From contig JAEPRB010000005.1 of the NCBI GenBank assembly GCA_016758965.1, positions 186,001-250,000 on the forward strand: DNA of 64,000 bases, given 5' to 3'. This stretch comes from Circinella minor (taxonomy: Eukaryota; Mucoromycota; Mucoromycetes; Mucorales; Lichtheimiaceae). Made by a program: the position numbers and the translations under genes. This document shows, one piece after another, positions 48,241 to 59,800 of the stretch. Each line of letters begins with the position of its first letter. Positions within the stretch are counted from its first letter, which is position 1. The notes below the pieces were generated by a model, which worked only from the letters and a program-made list of their open reading frames with translations, made no database searches and was not told where the DNA came from.

Positions 48241-49681
48241 AATAAGAATTCGTATACCAACAACACAGATTGATTATCGATTATTAATCGTTCACCATGG
48301 TTTTCATAGTTTATTTTTTTTCCATGGGAAAAATGATGAACAACTATATGCATATAATTCGCTATTATGACTCATTTTTTTTAAAATATTACTGTATTAC
48401 TATATTATATATTATTACTTGCTTTCCGAATGAAAAAAAAAATAGTAAAACAATTTCTTTTCTCTATCGACAATATTTTATCATTATTAATATTATTATT
48501 TTGGGCTGTATATATAAAATAGCAAAAGAAAAACATATGGGGTCGATTTTTTTAGATGAATAATTTATACAGAAAATATAATTAGCTGTCCCAGACCATT
48601 TGATGGTCTGGTGAACTAAATACTGTATCATCTTATTGGCACTACCAAAGAGATGTTAGCTTAATTTGGTAATTTTTCCTTCTTTAGGATTTTTTTTTTT
48701 TTTTTTTGCTACATAAAATCCAAAAATAACATAGAACCCTTTCCTTCTTTTTCTTTACTTATCTTTCCATTTTTCAATAGCTATGATCTGTGTGTGTGTG
48801 TTTGATTCTTAAAATAATTAGAAAAAAAAATAATATAAAAATAACTTCTTTATTTTTTCTTCACTGTTTCACTTGTCTCCCTTTTATAAGCAATTTGTTA
48901 TTGGCGATGTAACTCTTCTTTATCCATACGTAAAATCCTATTTTTTTTTTGGGCAAATAAATCTCTTTCAATAAAATAAACGAATAAAAGGTCAACGTCC
49001 AACATTTTACATACTAAATGCGGAAACTATGACAAAAGTTTATTTTTGATCCGCTAAACGCAAATATGTGCATAGCAACGAGAGACAATATTTTAATTAC
49101 TTGTAACAAGAGTGACATGAATTATCGCCAATTCTTATTTTGAGAGCATTTGCACGTTCCTGAAAATTAAAAATGTACAGTGAACGATATTATCTGTTTG
49201 TTTCATATATACTTTCCAAATAAAAGATGACGTCAGTTTTATAAATTTTATATGATTAAAAGCTTGTCAAAAATGTAATTCAACTCGTTTTCTTTCAAGT
49301 AATTTTTTTGTTCGTCTTGAATAATTAATGTGAAATATATAATACCACATACATATTCATTATTAATACAAAGATACCTGTTTTTTTTTTATTTCAATTG
49401 GATAAAATATTGTAGTATAGGACTTGTCATTATGATATCATATTTTATATAAAACAAAAACCTTAAATGTGTAAATGATTGATCAGTATAAAGAAGTGAA
49501 ATAGAAGCACTGGGGATCATGTAGAAGAATTATGTAGAAACAAAACAAAAGTCCGCATTTCAAGGTAGTACAAAGAAAGGCACTGATTAACGAACGCAGA
49601 ATATATAAAAGTAGTCCATTTTTTGTGGTTTCAAGAAATTTATTATAATTTTTATTTTTTTTTATTTTTTTTTATTTTTCA
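48241..49681. other. Intergenic stretch, cluster genes 3-4
   Basis: About 1.4 kb, AT-rich. It contains a perfect hairpin CCAGACCAT-TTG-ATGGTCTGG at 48591-48611 and several T runs. No gene is seen. The tract TTTATTTTTTTTTATTTT before 49681 is a typical pyrimidine-rich leader. Confidence 0.45.
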
Positions 49682-50152
49682 ATGAATTTGCGTATTATAA
49701 TTCTATTTATTGTTGTTGGTCTTTTATTGATATTGGGTACAATAATTATACGACATATAAAAATGAAGGAATTAAAAGAGAAAGAACACAAATCTTTAAG
49801 TAAATATAAATTATTTTTTATTATTATTGATTTAAACTCAAAAAGAGATGCTACGCAATTGACTAACCAATTTTATATTCATTGAATAGTGTGTACTTTT
49901 ATAGTAAGTGATGATCATATAACACGAAGAAGAAGAAGAAGAAATAATAATCATAATCTTCGAAGAAATTCTCATATAACTATTCAAATGGATCCACCGC
50001 CACCTCCTTATGGAAGTGATCTAATTGGACCTGCTCCACCTGTTTATTATCAAGATCAATCTAGAATTAATAACAATTTATCATCAGGAACCACTTTAAT
50101 AACAACCGGATCAACTACTACCGCAGCAGGGACAGTAACAACAACATATTAA
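49682..50152 (+). CDS. PPxY small membrane protein 4 (RCR-like)
   Basis: Two exons (49682-49799 and 49905-50152), 121 aa. The span starts almost at the N-terminus (about 4-23, RIIILFIVVGLLLILGTIII) and is followed by RHIKMKELKEKEHK. The phase-1 intron is in the same place relative to the basic block as in the siblings. Exon 2 has a run of six Arg (TRRRRRRNNN) then PPPY at 72-75 (MDPPPPPYGSD) and PPVY at 84-87 (APPVYYQD). Unlike the siblings it has a further 34-residue Ser/Thr/Gly-rich tail. The hexa-Arg run is encoded by a pure AGA/CGA-like AGA repeat. Confidence 0.72.
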
Positions 50153-50609
50153 AAATCGACATTATACCATTTATATCTTTTTCTGTTCTCCTCCTCCTCC
50201 TCTCTCTTTTTTTTTTCTTTTTGAAATATATTGTAATTATCTTAAAATACATTTATTATGTATATATATACCCTCTTCTTTAATTGTATTAAATAAAAAT
50301 AACAAAATAATTTGTAAATATATATATAAGATCTACTTTGTATATTAATTTCTTTATATATGGAACGCATAAAATGATATCATCATTTTTCTTCTTTGAG
50401 ATGCTTAGCACAGAACAAAAAGGTTTATGCAACAGCAGTAACCAATAATAATAATAATAATAATAATAATTACTTTTCTTTTTTTTAAGGTAGTACAAAA
50501 AAACTAATAAGAAATGAATGTTCGAAAACCTTCTTTCTTTTCATATATGAATATGAATATATATATATATATATATACTCTTGGTTATTGTTTTATAATA
50601 TAATTAATA
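50153..50609. other. Intergenic stretch, cluster genes 4-5
   Basis: About 0.46 kb with an (AAT)n repeat at about 50445-50470 and an ATATAT run at about 50559-50576. It must hold the promoter of cluster gene 5. No gene is seen. Confidence 0.45.
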
Positions 50610-50993
50610 ATGGAACTTTATCATATATTTTTAATTCTTATTGGTATTGTTATTATTTTATTATTTATAAATGTTATAAGATATAAAATATTACAAAAAA
50701 GAAAAATTGCTAAAAGAATTAAAATACAAGAAAATAGAAGAAGATATTATGGTAAAGATGATACTAAATGATAGTTTTTATTATTATTATTATTATTATT
50801 ATTTATAGTTATTAAAAAATATTTATATATTATAGAATATATAGAAAATCAAAACAGACAAGAGAATTGTAATAATATATCGAGTACGATGATTCAAATT
50901 GATTTGCCTCCACCTACATATCAACTAACAGATCCTCCACCACCTGTATATCAATCTCCATCAAAATCCTCATTACCAAGTATATCAAGATGA
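50610..50993 (+). CDS. PPxY small membrane protein 5 (RCR-like)
   Basis: Two exons (50610-50751 and 50836-50993), 99 aa. Neither exon is long enough to stand out as an open frame; the gene was found by matching the pattern of its siblings. The span is at about 3-22 (LYHIFLILIGIVIILLFINV), followed by a basic block (RYKILQKRKIAKRIKIQENRRR). The phase-1 intron joins YY to EYIENQNRQ. The motifs are PPTY at 73-76 (LPPPTYQ) and PPVY at 83-86 (PPPPVYQ), ten residues apart. The introns and third positions are extremely AT-rich, with Ile coded mostly by ATT/ATA. Last gene of the co-oriented cluster; next downstream is bS21m on the other strand. Confidence 0.68.
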
Positions 50994-51407
50994 ATATAAA
51001 TCATTATATTCTTTTCCAATTGTACATTAACTACATATTAAATATCCATATATAATTTTCTTCTTCATATATCTGATTCATCCTTTTATTCCATTTTTTT
51101 ATTCCATTTCCATTCTAAACCTCCTATCAAACAAAATCATGTATATAATAATAATAATAATAGCTGGAATCAATTTTTAATCGAAATCAAAAATAAAATG
51201 GAAAGGTGGAAGAAAGAAGCTGTCAAAAAAAAAAAATTCTATGATACAATAATAAAAAAAAAAGAGAAATGGCTGTGTATGTTGTATATTTAGGGTGAAT
51301 GTGTAAAATGGTGTATATAATGATTTACAAGCCCCTAAAATAAATAAATATAAATAATTAGTTCATTAACAATAATAAAGTTTTTCAATAATTAAAGATA
51401 TTCAAAC
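50994..51407. other. Convergent intergenic stretch
   Basis: Short AT-rich region between the 3' ends of cluster gene 5 and bS21m, with an (ATA)n tract near 51146-51162. No gene is seen. Confidence 0.45.
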
Positions 51408-51794
51408 TTACCGTTGTTTCATTTGCATAATAAGAGCAACCTTCTTTCCAACCATAGCACCAAACAATTTACGATTACGTTCAATATTTTGTCTTCTTCT
51501 TGCAACAGTAGGTTTTTCATAATAACGATTGGCTCGTACTTCACGACGAACCTTGTTTTGTGCCAAAATGGAGTTCAAACGACGATAAGCAACATTGGGG
51601 TTAGCGACATTAGCAATCGATCGACCAGAATAAGGTTCCAAAGAAGTGGCTAATTCATTTTTTACATCCCATTCAGCAGCTGGAAGAGCCATAGATGGTG
51701 TATTTTTTTCTGCTTGTAAAAATGTTGAAGTAGTGAATGAACGTGCTGTTGTTAAACTACGAGTCCAGCCTAATAATGTTGATCGTAATGCCAT
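51408..51794 (-). CDS. Mitochondrial ribosomal protein bS21m
   Basis: Intronless, 128 aa. The N-terminus (MALRSTLLGWTRSLTTARSF) is basic and Ser/Thr-rich, a good mitochondrial presequence. The C-terminal 70 residues match the bS21 family: NVAYRRLNSILAQNKVRREV, then RANRYYEKPTVARRRQNIER, then KLFGAMVGKKVALIMQMKQR. The RYYEKP..RRR signature is characteristic of the eukaryotic mitochondrial form. It is part of the small subunit of the mitochondrial ribosome. The start ATG at 51794 is the first ATG in frame and is followed by the expected presequence. Confidence 0.9.
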   Translation of the reverse strand: MALRSTLLGWTRSLTTARSFTTSTFLQAEKNTPSMALPAAEWDVKNELATSLEPYSGRSIANVANPNVAYRRLNSILAQNKVRREVRANRYYEKPTVARRRQNIERNRKLFGAMVGKKVALIMQMKQR

Positions 51795-54700
51795 TTTTGA
51801 TTTATTATTATTATTGTTGACACCAAAAAATTGTTATTTCTCAAAAAAAAAAAAAAACCACCTGGAAAACAAAAAAACAAAAATTTTAAATTCCGAATAT
51901 TGAACTGTGAGGGATGATGGGGTTTTATTTTTCGCAAGGTCAACCAACAAAGAAAAAAAAAAAAAGGGTTCAAATATTATATGTATTACAAATAAAACTG
52001 GCTTGAAATTCAAAAAGTTGTTTATTTGTGTATCATTAACAAGATTATGTTAAACTATTTTATTTCAATAATATGTTAAGATATAGATGTGGTTTAAAAG
52101 AATAAATATATTCTCCATGTATATGTGTATGGGGTAGCACGACATAATCATACTTCTTGTCTATCACTTTTATTTTTAACTTCTAAAGATGTGTAAAAAA
52201 AAAAAAACGCCAAACAGAAGAGATAAAAAAAATAAAAAATAAAGGTGTGTACCACTCTCACCTGACTATTTCTTCAGGGGCGGGGCAGTAAAAATAAAAG
52301 TAAGTATGATGGTTATATTTATATTGATAAAAGAAAAAAGTCCACTTCTTCTTTATACTTAAACACTTACAGTTATACATGTATATATATATATATATAT
52401 ATACATTAAAAGAATAGCTATTAAATATATAAATAATTTTATTATATCAAAGAATAATCACATAGTCAGTGATGTGGGATAGTCATACAAAATGTATTAT
52501 TTTATTATGGAAATCAAAAAATACACACAACAACAAATTGTTTCATTTATTGTCATACATGACTAAAAACTTAAGACATTTTTAACTTGACATACGTACA
52601 TGTGTATGTCTGTATAAAACATGTGTATAGACATGTGTGTGCATAATATGCATATCAAAAAAAAAAAGTATTTGTAGCAATATATAATAAGTTCAGACAA
52701 CACTTCTTTATCTATAATCATATAAATCAAATAATAATGCCACGTTTTTTTTTTTTTATTTATTTTTCTCTTTTATTTTGTTGTTGTTAATATTTAATAT
52801 GAATATTTTGCATATCTATTTATTATTTTTCATAACTGAACCTATTTACACATAAATTAAACAGAGTTTTCACTAAAGAATCAAATCTAATATATGCAAA
52901 GTGATAATCAAAGTTTTTCGTTGTTTCACATCTTTTAACTGTAGGCGTTTTTTATGTACAACTATATGTGGCGTCATTATTGTTGTATCCATTATTATTA
53001 CTATACTATAAAATCCAACGTCATTGGATCAACCTTAAAATAAAGAAGCGTCGTATATATATACTATTACTCATCCATAAAGAATACAAAACATCATCAT
53101 TCAACTATATAATAAATTAGACTACGATTCCATGGTTACGCATTAAATTCGGAGACGATAAAAATATGCAGCAAATGCGGTGATCGCTGTTCTCTCTTTT
53201 TCCTTTTCTTATTGACAAAAAGAAAAGGGTACGTATGACAAACTGAAGCAAGAACAAAAGAAAGCGTAACTATCTTTTTTTTTTTTTAGAGAGCGGCGGA
53301 GTAAACATGCTTTGAAGCATGGCACATCTACATGTTGCATAACATTTTATCACCAGAAGAAGAAAAGAAGAGAACAAACGCTACCGAGTCATTCAAAACA
53401 AAGAGGAGCAGGAAGAACAATATTGTTATTTTTTTTTAAAGTTTTTTAATTAACTAACTGTATTTTGTATAAAGGGTTAGTTGATGTACTACAATAAACG
53501 ACGTAATGACATTTAATACTGATTGATCACCATGTCGTTTATATCTATCATCGCGTCTTATTATAATCATTATTAAATATTGAAAGGTAAGGAAGACAAA
53601 ATAAATCTAGTAAATGTTTTCAAGTGTTTTATTTTGATAACCTGTTTTATTTTAATAATGTTCTCCTTGTTATTATATGTTGCATCCTTGCCAAAAACAA
53701 AATAAAATTATGCTATCAAAAGAACCCGGTTTTTTTTCCCTCCGCGGGTGAGGTAGGGTGAGCGAACATATATCGTTAATAGTATAGAATTTCGAAAGGA
53801 CCCATAAAACAACATTATTATTAATAATTAGAATATTTTCTAAATGAATTCATATAAACATTCGTGAGTCATCTGAAGTCTTTGCGTGCTCCGCAACAAC
53901 GTTTGTCGTTGTTTTATTGTGCTACGAAACATATTTGTCCACTCAACAAAATACCGGCTCGTGGAACGGCATTAAAAACCTTTATTTTGATGGTTGTTTT
54001 TTATATTGATTTCGACTCCGCGCTCTTTTTTTTTTGGGTTTTTTTTTGGGGGGGGGGTGACAGTTTTTTCACACATTTAACAAAAAAAAAAGTTCATTTG
54101 AGCTTTAGGTGTATTACCTTTGCGGAGAACACAAGTTAAATCAAGTGGTGCGTTTTTTTTCAACGCATAAAAAAAAAGAGAGAAAGTGAGTCGGAGATGT
54201 ATGTATGTTGTTAGGGTGAAAAGAATAGATATAAAGAACAAAGATAATATGCATATTGATTTATATAAACATTTAAAACAAAAAGAATGCAAATAAATTT
54301 TATTGTTATGTTGGTTTTAACAAAAAAAAAGTATGTTTGGATGATCGACAGTAAGAGAAAAACAAGGAGATCTTTTTAAGATTTTTTTTTTTTTTATAAA
54401 AAGTGGCGAGATGGTAGGAGAAAAAAGAAAGTAGAGGAGTCTACCACAGAATAGAGAGCGGCGGAATAATAGGAGAAAAAAAGAGTAACAGAGGAGTTGT
54501 TATTATGGTGGGGGATGATAACGATATTAAACTCATCGTAATGTTATAGTGAATGTATATGAACCTTTTTTTTTTCTTATTCTTTCATGATGTTAAATAA
54601 AGTTGAATCAAGTCGGTTATAAAAAAATGGGGGATCATTTATATTTTACAATAAGATATGCTTGAATTTTTTTAGTGTAATGTAAGAAAAAAAAAAGGAA

Positions 54701-54864
54701 TGCCAACTCAACTAAACAGCTGACAGGTTCAGGGCCACAAAGAATATTTTTTTTTTCATATATAATAATAATTTTGACCAATTCGGTTCTAATATTTTAT
54801 CACATCCCTCTTTCTTTATTTTATTCTTTTTTTTTTAAAAAAAAACAAACTTATTACATATCTC
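51795..54864. other. Gene-free stretch
   Basis: About 3 kb with no supported gene. It holds an ATATAT run at 52384-52402, a perfect hairpin CATGCTT-TG-AAGCATG at 53308-53323, and a 13-bp direct repeat AGAGAGCGGCGGA at 53288-53300 and 54453-54465 about 1.17 kb apart. A slightly GC-richer patch at 53860-53990 reads as a short frame without recognisable similarity and may be a relic. Confidence 0.45.
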
Positions 54865-55909
54865 ATGTTGCGCGTTTACTCTATCATGCAACTCCAACAT
54901 GTTTGGACAAAACCTTCCATTGTTGAAGAAGATGAAGAACAACATACGCGATCTATTAATGATAATAATAACAAATATAATGATAATAATGAACAAGCCT
55001 TATCAGCTTCATTGGATGTTGTTCATGACGAACCCGAAGAACTTGCAGGTAAAGTAATATAATCATATGTTTATATTTTTTTTTTCATTTCTGTATAATG
55101 ATGAGATATATATATATATATATATATTGATATGGTGTGAGATTATTTTTATCAAAACTTTGGTATTTTTTTGTTCATTTGATTGCAATAATAAATGAAA
55201 AACTAATATATGATTTATCTTTCTTGTCATCTCTATAGTAACCACCGAACCATCTGATGAGGTTACCACTACAACCGAACAAAAAGAAGTTGAATCTTAT
55301 GTTGTTCCTGAAGAACAACCAACTACATCATCAGATCAAAAGAAGGAAGAAGTAGATGAGTCTGTGGTTGTTGATAAAGAATTACCAGCTGTTCCTGAAA
55401 CTGTCACACGACAACAAGAAAACATTTCTGACAAGAAAGAAGAACAGGTAGTTGAACCTACGAACAAGAGACAAGAAGAAGAAGAAGAAGAAGAAGAAGA
55501 AAAAGAAAAAGACCAAGAACCACAACAAGCACAACAAGCACAAAGAGATACTAAGCGTGATAGTAAAGTATCTACCATGAGCAAAGATTCCAACTTTGTA
55601 TTATCAACCATTACTGAGGAAGAAGGTGCTACAACAAAAATCACTCAAAAAGGACGTCGTACGAGTCAAAGTAGCTCCGAAAGGAGATTCTTTGCATCCA
55701 TTCGACCTCCTTCCATGACAAAATCTTCCTCCATTAATGATGATAATTCATCGGCTAATATCCCACCTACTCCCAAGCCAAGTCGATCTTCCCAAATTCA
55801 AGGAAAATTGAATACACAACGTAAAACCATTTCAAGAAAACTGAAGCGTGCTTTTTCAGTCAATAGTACAACTGGTGACACTAGTTCCAAGAAACGATTT
55901 ACTTTGTAG
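54865..55909 (+). CDS. Low-complexity acidic protein of unknown function
   Basis: Two exons (54865-55048 and 55239-55909), 284 aa. The first exon has MLRVYSIMQLQHVWTKP followed by Asn/Asp-rich sequence; the second is dominated by Glu/Lys/Gln (a run of nine Glu), then a Ser-rich basic C-terminus (RKTISRKLKRAFSVNS). A proline segment (IPPTPKPSRSS) could be an SH3-ligand type site. No domain is recognised and the protein is probably disordered. The long open frame, clean intron and phase continuity support it being a real gene rather than a repeat. The function is not assigned. Confidence 0.65.
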
Positions 55910-56828
55910 TTTTATTATTAATATATTATTACGTATTTTTCTTTTATTATTTATTATTTATTTGCAGAAAAAAAAAACCAATACCATTTTTTTTTCTTTA
56001 CATTTTTATATATAAATATTTATATACATAGCATATTTCCTTTTTATTAAACCCTTCTCCCCATCCCACTTCTTTTCTTCATCTCTCTATTTTTGTTCTT
56101 ACTCTCTTTCTTCATTAGTATTATATCTTTTTCTTATTATTGTATTATTCATATATTTTTTTTTTATATATATTCATCAATTTCTCTTTATATATAGCAT
56201 TTTTTTAACTATTTTTTTTTATATTATTATTATAAATATACACAGTAAAATCATTTTTCTATATTATCACAATTTTTTCTTTCTTTTTTTTATGTACATT
56301 ATATTATTACACGCTGTTATATGATTTAATCATGCATCAATCACGGGTTACTTTCTTTTTTAAAAAAAGAAAAGAAAAACCAGGTCTATGGTAACGAACG
56401 ATGAATAGATTTGGTAAAATTGACATTCACAAGAGTATAAACAAAGATTAGACCATGCATTTTTTCTTTTTCAAAAGATAAGAAAATGAGAGAAAAAGGA
56501 AAAGCTTTATTTATTTGTTGTGCAATGAAATTCAACAAGTTGTTACGTTCCTTAGTACATATATGAATAAAGGTCGTGATCATCATCATTCCTGTTTGTC
56601 ATTTCTGTCATACGTACCATTTATCATAATTTGAAAATAGTGTTCTCTCCATATCTTCATCATCGTCATTATCACCATGTGATTTTATTGCTTTTGATTT
56701 TTTTTTCTCTGTCCACTGTGATATAGTAATATATACAAAGTGATTGAAAAAATACAGGCGTTTCACAAAAGTAAAACTCTTTTAAATCCGGCTTCACGTG
56801 GGAGACAAATGAGAACCAAGAACTGGTA
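55910..56828. other. Gene-free stretch
   Basis: Convergent region of about 0.9 kb, strongly pyrimidine-rich at 56040-56120 and AT-rich after. It includes TTTTTTAAAAAAAGAAAAGAAAAACC near 56360-56382. As the region downstream of Fanzor-like copy B it would be the place for that element's right end, but no inverted repeat was recognised. Confidence 0.45.
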
Positions 56829-59800
56829 TCATGTCAACAATTTCTCCATGTGGGGAGCAAGCGAATATGAGGATTTACAACGGGAGAAGGGGGGAATCGG
56901 TGTATTTGTAAAAGATAAAGATTTTGATAGTCCAGAAACCGCGATGTTGAATCCTCCAACTTCATCACGATTAAAAGTACTTGAATTATGGGCAGGGCAT
57001 TGTGGATTGGTGCATCTTAACGCGCCATTGACAGACTTTAGCTTGTTGTTGCGTCTAAATTTTTGGTGCTTGGTGGGACTATGGCAAACCGGACAAGTAC
57101 GGCTACTCCTATGTTCGTTGGTGATATATACATGGTCATGTGCAGGAGCATCCAGTTGTTTGATTAATTTAGAATTTGCACCTCGTTTGTGTTTTTTAAT
57201 TCGACTGTTTGCTACCCTATACGATCCAAAAAAACACGACACTTCCCATTGAATTTTGAATTCGCCAGCTGGATCCTAGCTTTTGGTGGTAAATGTTGTG
57301 ACGAATTTCCCGTGTCCGGTCTTCTTTTTGGCGTTTTTGTTTGTCACCTTCATTATTTCCATGTTTTTGTTTATATTGTTCACGTCGTTTTTCATGTTTA
57401 GATGAAAAATTAGCTGCATTTTTTTGCTTGCCAGTATATTTCAGTGCTTTAGGTGGTCGGATATAGTTTGTTGTTATTTGTTGTGTACCTATAGTTGTTG
57501 TTGGAACTGATGATGACAATGAAAACGCTGATGGATCAGACGTTGAATATTTCCAATAAGGTTTTACTGTTTCAAGAAGTTGAGATGCTTTTGTAATTGT
57601 CACTGTCACTGCCACTACAATCCCTGGATCCACACCTACAATCACCAATGACCTCTCACTGTCAGTACTTGCGATCAGACTTTTCTGAATAGCCAACTGT
57701 AAATATATATCGTCATAAGTATCTTAATCGCATGATAGCATATATCTACATATAATATTGAATTTCGTACTATTATTTATCAATACCTGGTCTTCATCCG
57801 GTTTCGTTACTTTGTCAACATCTTTTCCCAAAAGTTTCATCTCCAAGGCATACAATTGTGATCTTGCATCTGCCAGATCCCTTCAGTTCACAGCTAAGTC
57901 ATGTTCGATACTATTAGCACGTTGTCTAACTTCTCGTAAGTCGGAATACAATTGAGTATCCCATAGCCCGTTTGCCTTCCCTTTGCGAAAAGAACGCCCT
58001 TTTGTCAGCTCGTTCTTTTTCCACGCTCGCTGATTCCTTGGCAAGTTTTGTAACTTTTGATTCTAAGCGCTTGACTCGATTGTGTATATCTTCTTTTTCG
58101 CACTTCAGCTTCTCTTCGGCTATAATATTGATAGGTCCACGCTTTGCGGGTGGATCCGTTTTACCTTGGCTAGTTGTTGCCTTTCGCTTCTTTGATTTCT
58201 GGCGCTTCTTGTGAGATTTCCCAGATTTACCTTTCCCCGCGAAACCCTTTCCAGCACGCCCTTTCCCTTTTTTCTTGTTGCTGATGCTAGTTTGACTCGC
58301 TTTTGATCCTCTATGAATTTGACTCTTCTTCTCACCAATATCAGCTTCAGCAAGTGTAGCTTCACCCTCATGTTGGCGTACACCCAGTATGCGAATTATA
58401 TATCGATTACAGTAAAACCCCGTTTTTTGCACCCCCGATTTTTGCACCCCCGCGCTTTTTGCACACTTTTTGGCCAAAATCGCATATGTGCAAAAAACGG
58501 GGGTTTACTGTAACAAAGGTCGTTCTATATTTCATTAAAAGTTTCTTTGTTTGTAAGGCCTTGAAGATGAGAGGAAGGTTAAAAAAAGCACCAAATACAT
58601 CACGTCTTCTGTGAGGATGCACTGAATCACTTTTGCTTGTTGTAATATAATAATCTTGGGATGATGAACTTGATGGGATGTTGAAAGTCTGTCCGAAGAG
58701 GGTGTACAATACATCGGAGGAAAGATGGATGGAATGATTATTTGGTTCTACCTCTGGATTCACTGTCCATTCTTCTTGTTGGGGAACCACCAATGAAACT
58801 ATCTTATTTGTAATATAAGCAAGCAGGGCACATTCAAATACAGACAACATCTCTTCTTCTTCGTCTTCTTGGTCATTATCAGCATTTTGTTCTTTAGGCT
58901 TTGGATAATAGTAAGGCCGAATTGAGTTTACCAACGTAGCAGCAACTTCACATGCCTTGTCAGTGAAAGCTGTATTCTTGAATGCATTGTTTTTAACATC
59001 CTGGGCATTAACGTCTTTTGTTTCAGTATTAAGCAAGCGATTCGCGATAGATACCAATGCTTTTATACGATGCTGTGGTGTTTCTTTTTCATTTGCTGTT
59101 TCTTCTTCCTGCTGCTTTTTATCCTCGTTTTCGTTATCTGCTAATAGCCGCAATGGATCTAGAAAACGAATATCATTCTTCAGTGTTGCTGTAGATACTA
59201 ATTTTGATGATGAGGCTATCAATTCACTAGTCGTTCTTTGCGCATGTGGCTCAAACCGTTCATACTATACAGTAGTTGATTACTCAAACAAATTAGAATA
59301 TGGAGATATTTATACATTCAGAAGATGTGATAAAAATTGAAATTAACCAGGTGTACCTTGTTATGGAGACTTTCAAGTTTGTTAAACAACATATTTGTAA
59401 CAGCAACATTTCTTCCTCGTGCAATTCCCCAAGCTAATTCATTTTTAGCCTGATGCAACCTTGTTTTCAAATACTTGACATCCCCTTCATCCTCTTTTTC
59501 TTCTTTCTTTTTTTCTTTGGCCGACTTGGATTTTTCCCGAAACTGCATCACCTTTTGATGATACCTTCTAACGCAATCAGGTGCCAGGTTGATTCGAAAT
59601 AATGCTGTTATAAGTACACGTAAATCTCGTTCATGCCGTTTACGAGTCCATAGGTTTTTTATGGCTGTATAGAATTCACGCAGTCCATTATTTATTGCCC
59701 CGGTAAAAGAAAAATCGTTTTGCGTCGTAACTCTTCCAGTGTTGTTGATCAATTCACGAACCTTTTTGAAGTTCGCTTGTTCTGTTTTTTCCCGCACATT

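Noticed and set aside
56740..57252. 170-residue plus-strand frame at 56.7-57.3 kb
   Set aside because: Antisense shadow of the conserved RuvC/zinc-finger exon of Fanzor-like copy B.
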